A DNA stretch of 40,573 bases, taken from the NCBI GenBank assembly GCA_028818855.1, contig JAPPMY010000192.1, positions 95,119 through 135,691 of the forward strand, in the 5' to 3' direction. Below, piece by piece: positions 17,104 through 25,051 of this stretch. This DNA comes from Rhodospirillales bacterium (lineage in GTDB: Bacteria; Pseudomonadota; Alphaproteobacteria; UBA828). The notes under the pieces were generated by a model. That model worked only from the letters and a program-made list of their open reading frames with translations, was not told the origin of the DNA and did not search any database. The translations under genes and the position numbers were made by a program. How positions within the stretch are numbered: the first letter of the stretch is position 1; each line of letters starts with the position of its first letter.

Positions 17104-18570
17104 TCAGCGGATGGCCCCGAGCGGCTCCACGAGGGTGAGCAGCGCCTGCGGGTAGAAGAAGAGCGCGGCCGTGCCGAGCGCGGCCACCAGCGTCGCGGCC
17201 AGGATCGGCCAGGGCGCCTCGGCCCGCCCCGCCGCCACCGGCACGGAGCCCGGCGCCGGGAAGAAGGCGCGGACGAGGATCGGCACGAAGTAGAGCGCAT
17301 TCAGCAGCGAGCTGCCCAGCAGCACGGCGATCACCGCGACATGGCTGCCGTCGTCGGCGCCCGCCACCAGGTACCACTTGCTCCAGAGCGCGGCGAAGGG
17401 GGGCAGCCCGATCAGGCCGAGCGCGCCGACGGCGAAGGCGCCCATGGTCACGGGCATGCGGTAGCCGATGCCGTCAAGCTCGCTCACCAGCCGCTTGTGG
17501 GCCGCGGTGTAGATCGCGCCCGCGCAGAAGAAGAGCGTGATCTTGCCGAAGGCGTGGGTCGCGATGTGCATCGCGCCGCCGACGACGCCCGCGCTGGTCG
17601 CGAGCGCGCCGCCCAGCACCACGTAGGAGAGCTGGCTCACGGTCGAGTACGCGAGGCGGCGCTTCAGGTCGTCCTGCCGGAGCGCGATCAGCGAGGCGAT
17701 CACGATGGTGGCGGCGGCGACCGCGATCAGCCACTCGCTCCCCGCCATCGCGCCGAGGAAGTCGATGCCGAAGATGTAGACCAGCACCTTGAGCACCGTG
17801 AAGACGCCGGCCTTCACCACCGCCACCGCGTGCAGCAGCGCGCTCACCGGCGTCGGCGCCACCATCGCCGCCGGCAGCCAGGCGTGGAGCGGCATGAGCG
17901 CCGCCTTGCCGATGCCGAACATGTAGAGCACCAGCAGCACGGCGGCGGTCCGCTCGCTCACCGCGTCAGCGAGGATGCCGCCCATGCGGAAGTCGAGCGT
18001 CCCCGCCTCCACCCAGGTCCAGAGGATGGCGAAGAGCTGCAGCACGATCGAGGTGGTGAGCAGGATCCCGAGATAGGTCCGGCCCGCGCGGCGCGCCTCC
18101 TCCGTGCCGCTGTGGGTCACCAGCGGATAGGTGGACAGCGTCAGTGCTTCGTAGAACAGGAACAGCGTGAACATGTTGCCGGCGAAGGCGACGCCGATGG
18201 CGCTCGCCAGCGCGGCCGCGAAGCAGACGTAGTAGCGGGTGCGGTGGCCCTCGTCGTTGGCGCGGACGTAGCCGATGGAATAGACGGTCGTCGCGATCCA
18301 GAGGAAGGACGCGATCAGCGCGAACAGCATGCCGAGCGGCTCGAGCGTGAACGCGACGGGCAGCCCCGGCACGATGTCGAAGAGCGCGACGCGTGGCGTC
18401 CCGCCCGCCGCCACCGCCGGCGCCAGCGAGAGGACGAGGCCGAAGAGCGCCACCGCGGTGACGACGGAGACCGCCTCCTGCAGCAGGGGCCTGCGCGCCG
18501 TCGCCCAGATGAGGAACGCGCCCGCGATCGGCACCGCCAGCGCCGCGAGTATCTGCGCCGCGTGGCTCAT
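17104..18570 (-). CDS. Mrp antiporter subunit D-like protein (second antiporter-type subunit)
   Basis: This 488-residue polytopic proton-translocating subunit is of the MrpD/NuoM type. Markers are FLFYEALTLSTYPLVTHSGT (conserved Glu), GIGKAALMPLHAWLPAAMVAPTPVSALLHAVAVVKAG (conserved Lys residues; shown from GIGKAALMPLHAWLP) and LIGLPPFAALWSKWYL. The ATG at 18570 overlaps the preceding stop by 4 bp (ATGA), so a longer upstream frame is a shadow. Its sequence differs from both other D-type genes, so it is a distinct subunit and not a recent duplicate. Confidence 0.87.
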   Translation of the reverse strand: MSHAAQILAALAVPIAGAFLIWATARRPLLQEAVSVVTAVALFGLVLSLAPAVAAGGTPRVALFDIVPGLPVAFTLEPLGMLFALIASFLWIATTVYSIGYVRANDEGHRTRYYVCFAAALASAIGVAFAGNMFTLFLFYEALTLSTYPLVTHSGTEEARRAGRTYLGILLTTSIVLQLFAILWTWVEAGTLDFRMGGILADAVSERTAAVLLVLYMFGIGKAALMPLHAWLPAAMVAPTPVSALLHAVAVVKAGVFTVLKVLVYIFGIDFLGAMAGSEWLIAVAAATIVIASLIALRQDDLKRRLAYSTVSQLSYVVLGGALATSAGVVGGAMHIATHAFGKITLFFCAGAIYTAAHKRLVSELDGIGYRMPVTMGAFAVGALGLIGLPPFAALWSKWYLVAGADDGSHVAVIAVLLGSSLLNALYFVPILVRAFFPAPGSVPVAAGRAEAPWPILAATLVAALGTAALFFYPQALLTLVEPLGAIR

Positions 18571-20048
18571 GGCGCACCGCCCAGCAGCGCCGCCGCCGCG
18601 CGCTCGGCGATGCCGACGGTGAGATCGGTGTGGAGGCCGAAGTAGATGGAGCCCGCGATCATCGCCCAGGTCGAGAGCTGCATGGCCCAGGGCGCCTCGC
18701 GCACCGGCTCGGCGTCCGGCGGGGCCGCGCGGAAGTAGGCGGCCTCGATCACGCGGCCCACGTAGGCGAGCGCGATCAGCGATCCCGCCAGCACGAAGAG
18801 CGCCACCGGCCAGAGCCCCTCCTCGAACGCGGCCTGCACCAGGTACCACTTGCTCACGAACCCCGCCGTGATGGGGACGCCGACCAGGCCGAGCCCGCCG
18901 ATCACCACCGCCGCCATGGTGAACGGCATGCGCCGGCCGAGGCCGTGCAGCGCGCTGAGGTCGGTCGCGCCGAGCCGGCAGGCGATGGCGCCGGCGGCGA
19001 GGAAGAGCCCGCCCTTCATCAGCGCGTGGTTGAAGACGTGGACCAGCGCGCCGGTCACGCCCGTCACCGAGGCGAGCCCGATGCCGACGCCGAGGTAGCC
19101 GATCTGGCCCACGCTGGAGAACGCCAGCAGGCGCTTCAGGTCGCTCTGGAAGACGGCGACGAGCGAGCCCGCGAGCACGGCGATGAGCGAGAGCGCGAGC
19201 AGGATCTCCGTCAGCGGCATGGTGTCGAAGGCGAAGTGCACGCCGAACACCGTGAAGACGAAGCGGAGCAGCATGTAGGCGCCCACCTTGGTCGCGGTCG
19301 CCGCCAGGAACGCGCTCACCATGGAGGGCGCGTAGGCATACGCGTTGGGCAGCCAGACGTGGAAGGGGAAGAGCGCCAGCTTGATCAGCACGCCGACGGT
19401 GATGAAGGCGAAGGCGGTGAGCACCGCCGGCGTCTCGCCCAGCGGCGGCACGCGCGTCCCGAGGTCCGCGATGTTGAGCGTGCCGGTCTTGGCATAGAGG
19501 AAGCCGATCCCCACCAGGATCAGCGAGGCGCCGATCGTGCCGATGATGAGGTACTGGTAGGAGGCCGCGAGCGCCCGCCGGCGGCGCCCCTGCGCAATCA
19601 GCACGTAGCTCGCGAGCGAGGAAATCTCGAGAAAGACGTAGACGTTGAAGGCATCGCCCGTCGCCGTGATGCCGAGCAAGCCGGTGAGCGCGAGCAGGAA
19701 GATCGCGTAGAAGAGGTGCCGCCGCTCCGGCCGGACCTCCCGCTCCACGCTCTCCTTCGCGTAGGGCATCATCAGCGCGGCGGTGCCGGCCAGGATCAGG
19801 AGGACGAAGGCGTTGACGCCGTCCAGCCGGTACTCGATGCCGATGGGCGGCTCCCAGCCGCCGAGGCGATAGGAGATCGTGCCCCCGCTCATCACCTGCT
19901 CGAGCAGCAGCGCCGCGATGGCGAGCAGCCCCCAGCAGACCGCGGTGGTGAAGGCCCAGGCGTAGCTCCCGCGCCTGAGCAGCACGCAGACCGGCGCCGC
20001 GATCAGCGGCACCGCCACCTGGAGCACCGGCAGATGAGTCGCGATCAT
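18567..20048 (-). CDS. mrpD: Mrp/Mnh cation/proton antiporter subunit D
   Basis: This 493-residue protein follows mrpC as MrpD does in canonical operons. It is polytopic, with VYVFLEISSLASYVLIAQG (conserved Glu), VLIKLALFPFHVWLPNAYAYAPS (the conserved Lys lies in LIKLALFPFHVWLP) and FVSKWYLVQAAFEEGLWPV. Mrp complexes exchange cytoplasmic Na+ or K+ for external H+. Both ends overlap neighbouring genes by 4 bp, showing translational coupling. Of the three D-type subunits, this one best fits the standard MrpD position. Confidence 0.9.
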   Translation of the reverse strand: MIATHLPVLQVAVPLIAAPVCVLLRRGSYAWAFTTAVCWGLLAIAALLLEQVMSGGTISYRLGGWEPPIGIEYRLDGVNAFVLLILAGTAALMMPYAKESVEREVRPERRHLFYAIFLLALTGLLGITATGDAFNVYVFLEISSLASYVLIAQGRRRRALAASYQYLIIGTIGASLILVGIGFLYAKTGTLNIADLGTRVPPLGETPAVLTAFAFITVGVLIKLALFPFHVWLPNAYAYAPSMVSAFLAATATKVGAYMLLRFVFTVFGVHFAFDTMPLTEILLALSLIAVLAGSLVAVFQSDLKRLLAFSSVGQIGYLGVGIGLASVTGVTGALVHVFNHALMKGGLFLAAGAIACRLGATDLSALHGLGRRMPFTMAAVVIGGLGLVGVPITAGFVSKWYLVQAAFEEGLWPVALFVLAGSLIALAYVGRVIEAAYFRAAPPDAEPVREAPWAMQLSTWAMIAGSIYFGLHTDLTVGIAERAAAALLGGAP

Positions 20049-20413
20049 CGCCGATCCTGCTCGTCGATCTCGTCCTCTTCGACGGTCCCGTAGGCGCGCT
20101 TGATCGCCACAGTGAGCGCGAGCCCGACCGCGAGCGTCGAGACGGAGACGACGATCGCCGTCAGGATCAGTACGTGGGGCAGCGGGTTCGAGTAGACCGA
20201 ATATGCGGCATCGATGATCGGCGCGGTGCCGCCTTCGACCTTCCCGAACGTGATGTAGAACAGGAAGATCGCGGTCTGGAACATGCCAAGCCCGATCAGC
20301 TTCTTGATGAGGTTGGAGGGCGCGATGATGGCGTAGAGGCCGATCATCGCCAGCACGATCGCTGCCCAGTAGTTGGCGTGTGCGAGGGCGTCCACCTCAG
20401 CGTCACTCGGCAA
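20045..20413 (-). CDS. mrpC: Mrp/Mnh antiporter subunit C (NuoK-like)
   Basis: This is a 122-residue NuoK-like membrane subunit. It has three hydrophobic stretches (YWAAIVLAMIGLYAIIA, KKLIGLGMFQTAIFLFYITF, HVLILTAIVVSVSTLAVGLAL) and the family's PLPHVLILTAIVVS. It overlaps mrpB by 11 bp and mrpD by 4 bp. The first about 15 residues are polar and more variable. Length matches MrpC/MnhC. Confidence 0.92.
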   Translation of the reverse strand: MPSDAEVDALAHANYWAAIVLAMIGLYAIIAPSNLIKKLIGLGMFQTAIFLFYITFGKVEGGTAPIIDAAYSVYSNPLPHVLILTAIVVSVSTLAVGLALTVAIKRAYGTVEEDEIDEQDRR

Positions 20414-20810
20414 GAGCGGTGAAGATGATGGTCATGACGGCCGCGACCGCGACGCCGACGCCGATCTCGATGATGATGATGCCGACGTGGTTGCCGTGGG
20501 TGGCGTCGGCAGAGAGCGCGCCGTATTCGAGGAACGCGCCGCCGCCGATCATGTTGGCAACGCCCACGCCCGCGTAGAGCAGCACGCCGAGGCAGGCGAT
20601 GACGACCAGCAGGCGGGGCGGCGCCACGCTGCGCACCGCCTGGGTGCCGAAGACGAGGCCGTAGAGAAAGAGCCCGGCCCCGAAGATCACGCCGGCCTGA
20701 AAGCCGCCGCCCGGCCCGTAGTCGCCGTGCATCTGCACGTAGAGGGCGAACAGCAGGATCGGCGGGATCAGGAGCTTCGAGACCACGCGCAGCACCAGAT
20801 GCTCGGTCAT
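20403..20810 (-). CDS. mrpB: Mrp/Mnh antiporter subunit B
   Basis: This 135-residue four-helix protein of the MnhB family begins with VLRVVSKLLIPPILLFALYV. It has the signature YVQMHGDYGPGGGFQAGVIFGAG, whose core HGDYGPGGGFQAG is characteristic. The ATG at 20810 overlaps the previous stop by 4 bp, so the much longer frame upstream is not coding in this phase. It forms part of the membrane core next to MrpC. Confidence 0.92.
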   Translation of the reverse strand: MTEHLVLRVVSKLLIPPILLFALYVQMHGDYGPGGGFQAGVIFGAGLFLYGLVFGTQAVRSVAPPRLLVVIACLGVLLYAGVGVANMIGGGAFLEYGALSADATHGNHVGIIIIEIGVGVAVAAVMTIIFTALAE

Positions 20811-21391
20811 TCGCGGTCCTCCGCGCGCTCCCGCCGGCGGCGGCGGGCGATGCCGAGCATCAGCAGCACGCCGATGCCTGCGGTGAAGATCACCGTGACC
20901 TCGCCCAGCGTGTCGAAGCCCCGGTAGGAGGCCAGCACCGCGGTCACGATGTTGGGCACGCCGGTCTCCGCCTCGCCCAGAGCCAGGTAGTGGGGCGCCA
21001 CGTGCTGTTGTGCGGGCGCCTCGGGGTCGCCGAAGGCCGGCAGGTCGAGCGTGCCGTAGACCAGCAGCCCGCCGACGGCGAGCGAGGCCAGGATCGGCAG
21101 CCAGGGTCTGCGGTGCGCGATCTTCTCGTGCCGGCCGGTGGCGGCGATGGCGAGCAGCATGAAGACCGTGGTCACGCCGGCGCCGACGGCGGCCTCGGTG
21201 AAGGCCACGTCGACGGCATCGAGCACGACCCAGAGCGCAGCCATGACGAGGCTGTAGATGCCGAGCACGAGCGCGGCCGCCAGCAGGTTCCGCAGCGAGA
21301 CCACGACAAGCGCGGCTGCCACCAGCAGGACCAGGAGCAGGATATCGACATAGACGTCTATGGCGCGGGATCCCTGGGCTTGCGGGTCCAC
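20807..21391 (-). CDS. DUF4040/MbhD-MbhE-type antiporter subunit (MrpA C-terminal equivalent)
   Basis: This protein of about 194 residues corresponds to the C-terminal part of the large MrpA subunit, here a separate gene. AFTEAAVGAGVTTVFMLLAIA is the DUF4040 (MbhD) motif. YRGFDTLGEVTVIFTAGIGVLLML near the end is the MbhE/MrpB-N-like part. The start is uncertain. The frame has no ATG near the mrpG stop. A GTG at 21391 with GGGG upstream gives a 34-bp overlap with mrpG and keeps the first helix whole; the codon touching the mrpG stop is ATA, and a later GTG at 21322 would cut helix 1. Confidence 0.8.
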   Translation of the reverse strand: MDPQAQGSRAIDVYVDILLLVLLVAAALVVVSLRNLLAAALVLGIYSLVMAALWVVLDAVDVAFTEAAVGAGVTTVFMLLAIAATGRHEKIAHRRPWLPILASLAVGGLLVYGTLDLPAFGDPEAPAQQHVAPHYLALGEAETGVPNIVTAVLASYRGFDTLGEVTVIFTAGIGVLLMLGIARRRRRERAEDRE

Positions 21392-21675
21392 GGCAGGACC
21401 CCGTCGAGGAGCGCCGCATGGGCCAGCGCGTGCGCCGCCGTCGGCGCGGTGAATATCAGGAACGCGAGGATCAGCACGAGCTTGAGCGTGGTCAGCGACA
21501 GGCCGGCCTGAAGCATGAGGCCGAGCAGGATGAAGCCCGCGCCGGCGCTGTCGGCGACGCTCGCGGCATGGAGCCGTGTGAAGACGTCCGGCAAGCGGAC
21601 GAGGCCGAGCCCGCCGACCAGGACGAACGCGCACCCGATGCCGATGCTGATCCAGCTCAGGATGTCGACGATCAC
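21358..21675 (-). CDS. mrpG: Mrp/Mnh antiporter subunit G
   Basis: This 105-residue MnhG/PhaG family protein has three hydrophobic segments and the conserved region GGLGLVRLPDVFTRLHAASVADSAG (core RLPDVFTRLHAAS). Its ATG overlaps the mrpF stop by 4 bp. It is a small structural subunit of the Mrp complex. Confidence 0.92.
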   Translation of the reverse strand: MIVDILSWISIGIGCAFVLVGGLGLVRLPDVFTRLHAASVADSAGAGFILLGLMLQAGLSLTTLKLVLILAFLIFTAPTAAHALAHAALLDGVLPWTRKPRDPAP

Positions 21676-21947
21676 GGCGCGCCCTCCGCGTCCCGCGCGC
21701 GCCGGCGCTTGATGTAGCGGAGCACCGCGATGGTGCCGATGAAGTTGATCAGCGCGTAGGCCAGCGCGATGTCGAGGAACTCCGGGCGGCCCATGAGGAA
21801 GCCCACCGCCGCGATCAGCAGCACGGTCATGGTCCCGATGGTGTTCACGCCGAGCACGCGGTCGTAGACCGTGGGCCCCAGGTACGCGCGGACCAGCGCG
21901 AGCAGCACCGTCACCACGAGCGCCGCGACGGCGGCGAGGAACATCAT
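21672..21947 (-). CDS. mrpF: Mrp/Mnh antiporter subunit F
   Basis: This 91-residue MnhF/PhaF protein has three helices and the motif RAYLGPTVYDRVLGVNTIGT, followed by DIALAYALINFIGTIAVLRY. Two ATGs lie in tandem; the first (21947) overlaps the mrpE stop as ATGA and the second is at 21944. Frames extending further upstream are shadows. It is coupled to mrpE before it and mrpG after it. Confidence 0.9.
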   Translation of the reverse strand: MMFLAAVAALVVTVLLALVRAYLGPTVYDRVLGVNTIGTMTVLLIAAVGFLMGRPEFLDIALAYALINFIGTIAVLRYIKRRRARDAEGAP

Positions 21948-22426
21948 GCCTCGCCCTCCCCCTCCGCCGCGCTGACGCGCCGGTCCATGTCGCCCGCCCT
22001 CAGCGCCTCCATGCCGTGCCGGGAGAGCGCGTGGACCTCGATGCCGTCCTCGGTCACGGACGTCGAAAGCGTACCCGGCGTCAGCGTGATGGAGTTGGCG
22101 TAGATCACGCGGCCGAGGTCGGACTTCTGGCTGGCGGGCACGGTCTCCAGCACAGGGTCGATGCGCAGCCGGGGCGACAGCACGATACGGCTGACCGCAA
22201 GCGCGGAGAGGACGATCTGGCCCGTCAGCCAGCCCCAGTAGAGGACGGTGCGCAGGCCCAGGTGGATCGGGTGCCCTTCGTGGTCCACCACGTCCATGCG
22301 CATCGCCACCGCCACCGCGAACGCGGTGCACACGGCCCCGATCGCGAGCAGGAAGGGCGTGTAGTGACCGGACAGTGCGAGCCAGAGTCCGTAGAGGACG
22401 GCGAACAGGCTGAGCGCGTGACGCAC
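21944..22426 (-). CDS. mrpE: Mrp/Mnh antiporter subunit E
   Basis: This 160-residue MnhE protein has an N-terminal pair of hydrophobic segments (LSLFAVLYGLWLALSG, FLLAIGAVCTAFAVAVAM), then VIYANSITLTPGTLSTSV, the family hallmark. It is the first Mrp gene. The 110 bp between it and the PNPOx-fold gene upstream (same strand) could hold the operon promoter, but I see no clear -35/-10 pair there. Confidence 0.93.
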   Translation of the reverse strand: MRHALSLFAVLYGLWLALSGHYTPFLLAIGAVCTAFAVAVAMRMDVVDHEGHPIHLGLRTVLYWGWLTGQIVLSALAVSRIVLSPRLRIDPVLETVPASQKSDLGRVIYANSITLTPGTLSTSVTEDGIEVHALSRHGMEALRAGDMDRRVSAAEGEGEA

Positions 22427-22536
22427 GCGAATCCCTCGTGCGGAGGCGGGAGCGCCCGGATTATGCCCCTAGCGCCGCAGCCCGCAACAAGGAATGGCCG
22501 CGGCGGCGCGTTCGCCAGCGCGGTACCCGGCCCTCC

Positions 22537-23022
22537 CTACTCGTCCGCCTTGTTGTAGTCCCAGGTAAGCCAGTCCTGCGGCGTGATGGTCACGATGGTG
22601 CGGCCTTCCGCCATCACGGGCTCCGCGTACTTCTCCGCATCCTCCGGACCGAGCGCCTTCTTCAGCACCGCGACGGTGACCTCGCGAATGAGCGCATCGT
22701 CCTGCGAGAGCGTGGCGTTGCCCCGGCACATGATCGCCCACGCGCCGGCCGCGAGCCCCTGCGCGCCCTCGTCCACGCGGGGGTCGCGGTCGATCAGGAT
22801 GGAGACGCGCGGGTCGCGGGCCAGGTTCTTGAGGTGGATGCGGCCCGCGCCGAGGGTGAGCCGGAACTCCTCGCCGTTCCAGTCGAACCAGATGGGCGTG
22901 AGATGGATCATCCCGTCCTCGCGGTAGCTCGCGAGGCGCGCCAGCGTGCCTGCCGCCAATCGCTCGTCGATCTCCTGCTTGGAGAGGGCGTTTTCCGGGG
23001 TCGCAGTGGTCTTCGAGCTCAT
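22537..23022 (-). CDS. Pyridoxamine 5'-phosphate oxidase-fold protein
   Basis: This 161-residue split-barrel protein of the PNPOx-like superfamily binds FMN, F420 or haem in relatives. Visible features are GTLARLASYREDGMIHLTPIWFDWNG, whose core SYREDGMIHLTPIWF is typical, then NLARDPRVSILIDRD and ITPQDWLTWDYNK. The ATG at 23022 has GGGAGAA upstream; the longer frame to 23286 overlaps purM's control region. Substrate and cofactor cannot be assigned. It is divergent from purM, with 168 bp between the two starts, and lies upstream of the Mrp operon on the same strand. Confidence 0.8.
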   Translation of the reverse strand: MSSKTTATPENALSKQEIDERLAAGTLARLASYREDGMIHLTPIWFDWNGEEFRLTLGAGRIHLKNLARDPRVSILIDRDPRVDEGAQGLAAGAWAIMCRGNATLSQDDALIREVTVAVLKKALGPEDAEKYAEPVMAEGRTIVTITPQDWLTWDYNKADE

Positions 23023-23190
23023 GGTTTCTCCCGCTGTCGCATGGTGCCGGCGGGCGGACGCCCGGCCGATGGTGGGCGGCGATGATAGCGGCGGGCCCCG
23101 TGGAGCGGAAGGCGCCGCGCCCCTTGCCGGGCACCGGCCGATCGGCGAGGCTCGCGCCCGGCCTCGTGCGCACGACGGAGAGAGAAGGGC

Positions 23191-24312
23191 ATGGCTCCGC
23201 CGCCGGAACGCCCACCCACCGACTACGGCAGCGCAGGCGTCGATGCCGATGCCATCGAGGCGGGGCTGGCCGGCCTCGTGCGCCACATCCGCACCACCTG
23301 GCCCGCAGGCGCCGATGGCCTCGGCGCGATCAAGGGCAGGCCGGGCTACTTCGCGAGCGTCGTCGATTTCGACGGCTTAGGCATCGCCGTCTGCACCGAC
23401 GGGATCGGCACCAAGGCATTGATCGCCCAGATGACGGGCCGTTACGACACCGTCGGGATCGACTGCGTGGCGATGAACGTGAACGACCTCGTCTGCGTCG
23501 GCGCGCGCCCGGTCACCTTCGTGGACTACATCGCCATCGAGCGCGCGGAGCCGGCGATGCTGGAGGACCTCGGCAAGGGTCTTGCGGAGGGCGCGCGGCT
23601 GGCTGGCGTCTCGATCTCGGGCGGCGAGATCGCCGAGATGCGGGACGTCATCATGGGCGCCGTCCCCGACCGGGGGTTCGACCTGGCGGGCACCGCCGTC
23701 GGCCGCGTCGCGCTCGACGCCGTCAATGTCGGGGCCGGCGTGCGGCCGGGCAACAGCATCATCGGCATCGCCAGCAGCGGCATCCACAGCAACGGCCTCA
23801 CGCTGGCGCGGCGCGTCCTCTTCGAGCGTGCAGGGCTCAAGGTCAGCGACCGCCTCGACGACCTCGGCGAGACCGTGGGCGAGGCGCTGCTCCGTCCCAC
23901 CCATATCTATGTCCGCGAAGCGCTAGCCCTGCTGGCCAGCGCGATGCCGGTGCATGCGCTGGTCCACATCACCGGCGACGGCTTCCTCAACCTGACCCGT
24001 ATAGAAGCGCGGGTCGGCATGCGTCTCGACGCGCTGCCCGCGCCGCCGCCGGTCTTCGCCGCGATCCAGCGACTCGGCGGCATCGCGGACGCGGAGATGT
24101 ACCGAGTCTTCAACATGGGAATCGGCTTCTGCGTCATCGTGCCGTCGGAGCACGAGGCCCGCGCCATCACCATCCTCGGCGCGCACGGCAAGGCCTGCCA
24201 GCGCATCGGGACGGTGGTGGAGGACACGCAAGAGCGCGTGTGGATCGAGCAGGCGGCGTTGGTCGGCCGCGCAGGCGAGGGTTTTGCGAGAGCGGGAGCC
24301 GCGGCGCCCTAG
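23191..24312 (+). CDS. purM: Phosphoribosylformylglycinamidine cyclo-ligase (AIR synthase)
   Basis: This 373-residue PurM-family enzyme closes the imidazole ring of AIR with ATP in purine synthesis. It shows VCTDGIGTKALIAQ (ATP-site loop), VAMNVNDLVCVGARPVTFVDY (core MNVNDLVCVGARP), ISGGEIAEM and IGIASSGIHSNGLTL. The ATG follows a strong AGAAGGG. No purN or other pur gene adjoins it. Its TAG shares bases with the stop of the convergent rnd gene (CTAG). The N-terminal 20 residues are Pro-rich and variable. Confidence 0.92.
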   Translation: MAPPPERPPTDYGSAGVDADAIEAGLAGLVRHIRTTWPAGADGLGAIKGRPGYFASVVDFDGLGIAVCTDGIGTKALIAQMTGRYDTVGIDCVAMNVNDLVCVGARPVTFVDYIAIERAEPAMLEDLGKGLAEGARLAGVSISGGEIAEMRDVIMGAVPDRGFDLAGTAVGRVALDAVNVGAGVRPGNSIIGIASSGIHSNGLTLARRVLFERAGLKVSDRLDDLGETVGEALLRPTHIYVREALALLASAMPVHALVHITGDGFLNLTRIEARVGMRLDALPAPPPVFAAIQRLGGIADAEMYRVFNMGIGFCVIVPSEHEARAITILGAHGKACQRIGTVVEDTQERVWIEQAALVGRAGEGFARAGAAAP

Positions 24313-24926
24313 TCGTGGGCGAAGATGTCCACCTCCGGCCAGCCCTCGAGGTCGAGCCGGGCGCGGTGGGGCAGGAAGTCGAAGCAGGCCCGGGCGAGCG
24401 CTGTGCGCCCCTCCCTCGCGAGCATCGCGTCGAGCTTCTCCTTCAGCGCATGAAGGTGGAGCACGTCGTTGGCGGCATACTCGAGCTGGCTCCGGGAGAG
24501 CGTGTCCGCGCCCCAGTCCGACGACTGCTGCTGCTTGGAAATCTCGACGCCGAGCAGGTCGCGGCAGAGGTCCTTGAGACCGTGGCGGTCGGTAAAGGTG
24601 CGCGAGAGTCGGGACGCGATCTTCGTGCAGTAGACCGGTCCGCAGCGGATGCCGAGCGCGTGCTCCAGCACGGCCACGTCGAAGCGGGCGAAGTGGAAGA
24701 TCTTCAGCACCGTCTCGTCGGCCAGCAGCGCCGCGAGATGGGGCGCGTCGACGGGCTCGCCCGGCGGGAGCTGCACCAGGTGGCAGTCGCCGTCGCCCCG
24801 CGAGAGCTGCACCAGGCAGAGCCGGTCGCGATGGGGGTCGAGGCCCATCGTCTCGGTGTCGATGGCCACCGCGTCGCCGAAGGTGAGCCCCGGCGGCAGG
24901 TCGCCGCGATGCAGATGCTGCGCCAT
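24309..24926 (-). CDS. Ribonuclease D-type 3'-5' exonuclease
   Basis: This 205-residue DEDDy exonuclease domain has VAIDTETMGL (Asp and Glu of Exo I), FHFARFDVAVL (Exo II Asp) and EYAANDVLHL (Exo III Tyr-x3-Asp), so the catalytic set looks complete. It lacks the C-terminal HRDC domains of E. coli RNase D, as do many alphaproteobacterial homologues. The likely substrates are tRNA precursors or other RNA 3' ends. Its stop overlaps the purM stop on the opposite strand by 4 bp. Confidence 0.88.
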   Translation of the reverse strand: MAQHLHRGDLPPGLTFGDAVAIDTETMGLDPHRDRLCLVQLSRGDGDCHLVQLPPGEPVDAPHLAALLADETVLKIFHFARFDVAVLEHALGIRCGPVYCTKIASRLSRTFTDRHGLKDLCRDLLGVEISKQQQSSDWGADTLSRSQLEYAANDVLHLHALKEKLDAMLAREGRTALARACFDFLPHRARLDLEGWPEVDIFAHD

Positions 24927-24980
24927 GGCGTGCTGCCTAGCCCGGAACTCTTGCCAGGGTCAACGCCTGCGACGCGGACC

Positions 24981-25010
24981 GTGACATCGGTGAGACATCC
25001 GCGCTAATAG
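24981..25010 (+). promoter_or_regulatory. Possible promoter of the NDUFA9-like gene
   Basis: GTGACA (24981-24986), an 18-bp spacer and TAATAG (25005-25010) lie in the 125-bp divergent gap, 41 bp before the TTG start of the NDUFA9-like gene. The match to a sigma-70 consensus is partial, and it is a candidate only. Confidence 0.3.
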
Positions 25011-25051
25011 TCGGTGCGCACAAACGGCAGCAGGAATCGAGCGGGGCCGGC

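Noticed and set aside
14289-18645. Long plus-strand frames (881 and 660 codons) over the coxG and antiporter genes
   Set aside because: Low-complexity His/Arg/Asp/Glu translations without hydrophobic or domain pattern; the minus strand carries recognisable, coupled genes.
15168-20413. NADH dehydrogenase (complex I) operon
   Set aside because: D-type and NuoK-like subunits are shared with Mrp; MnhE, F, G and B are present and no NuoB, C, D, F, G or I gene is seen.
23082-25007. Plus-strand frame of 641 codons over purM and rnd
   Set aside because: Arg-rich shadow in a different phase from purM, with no recognisable domain.
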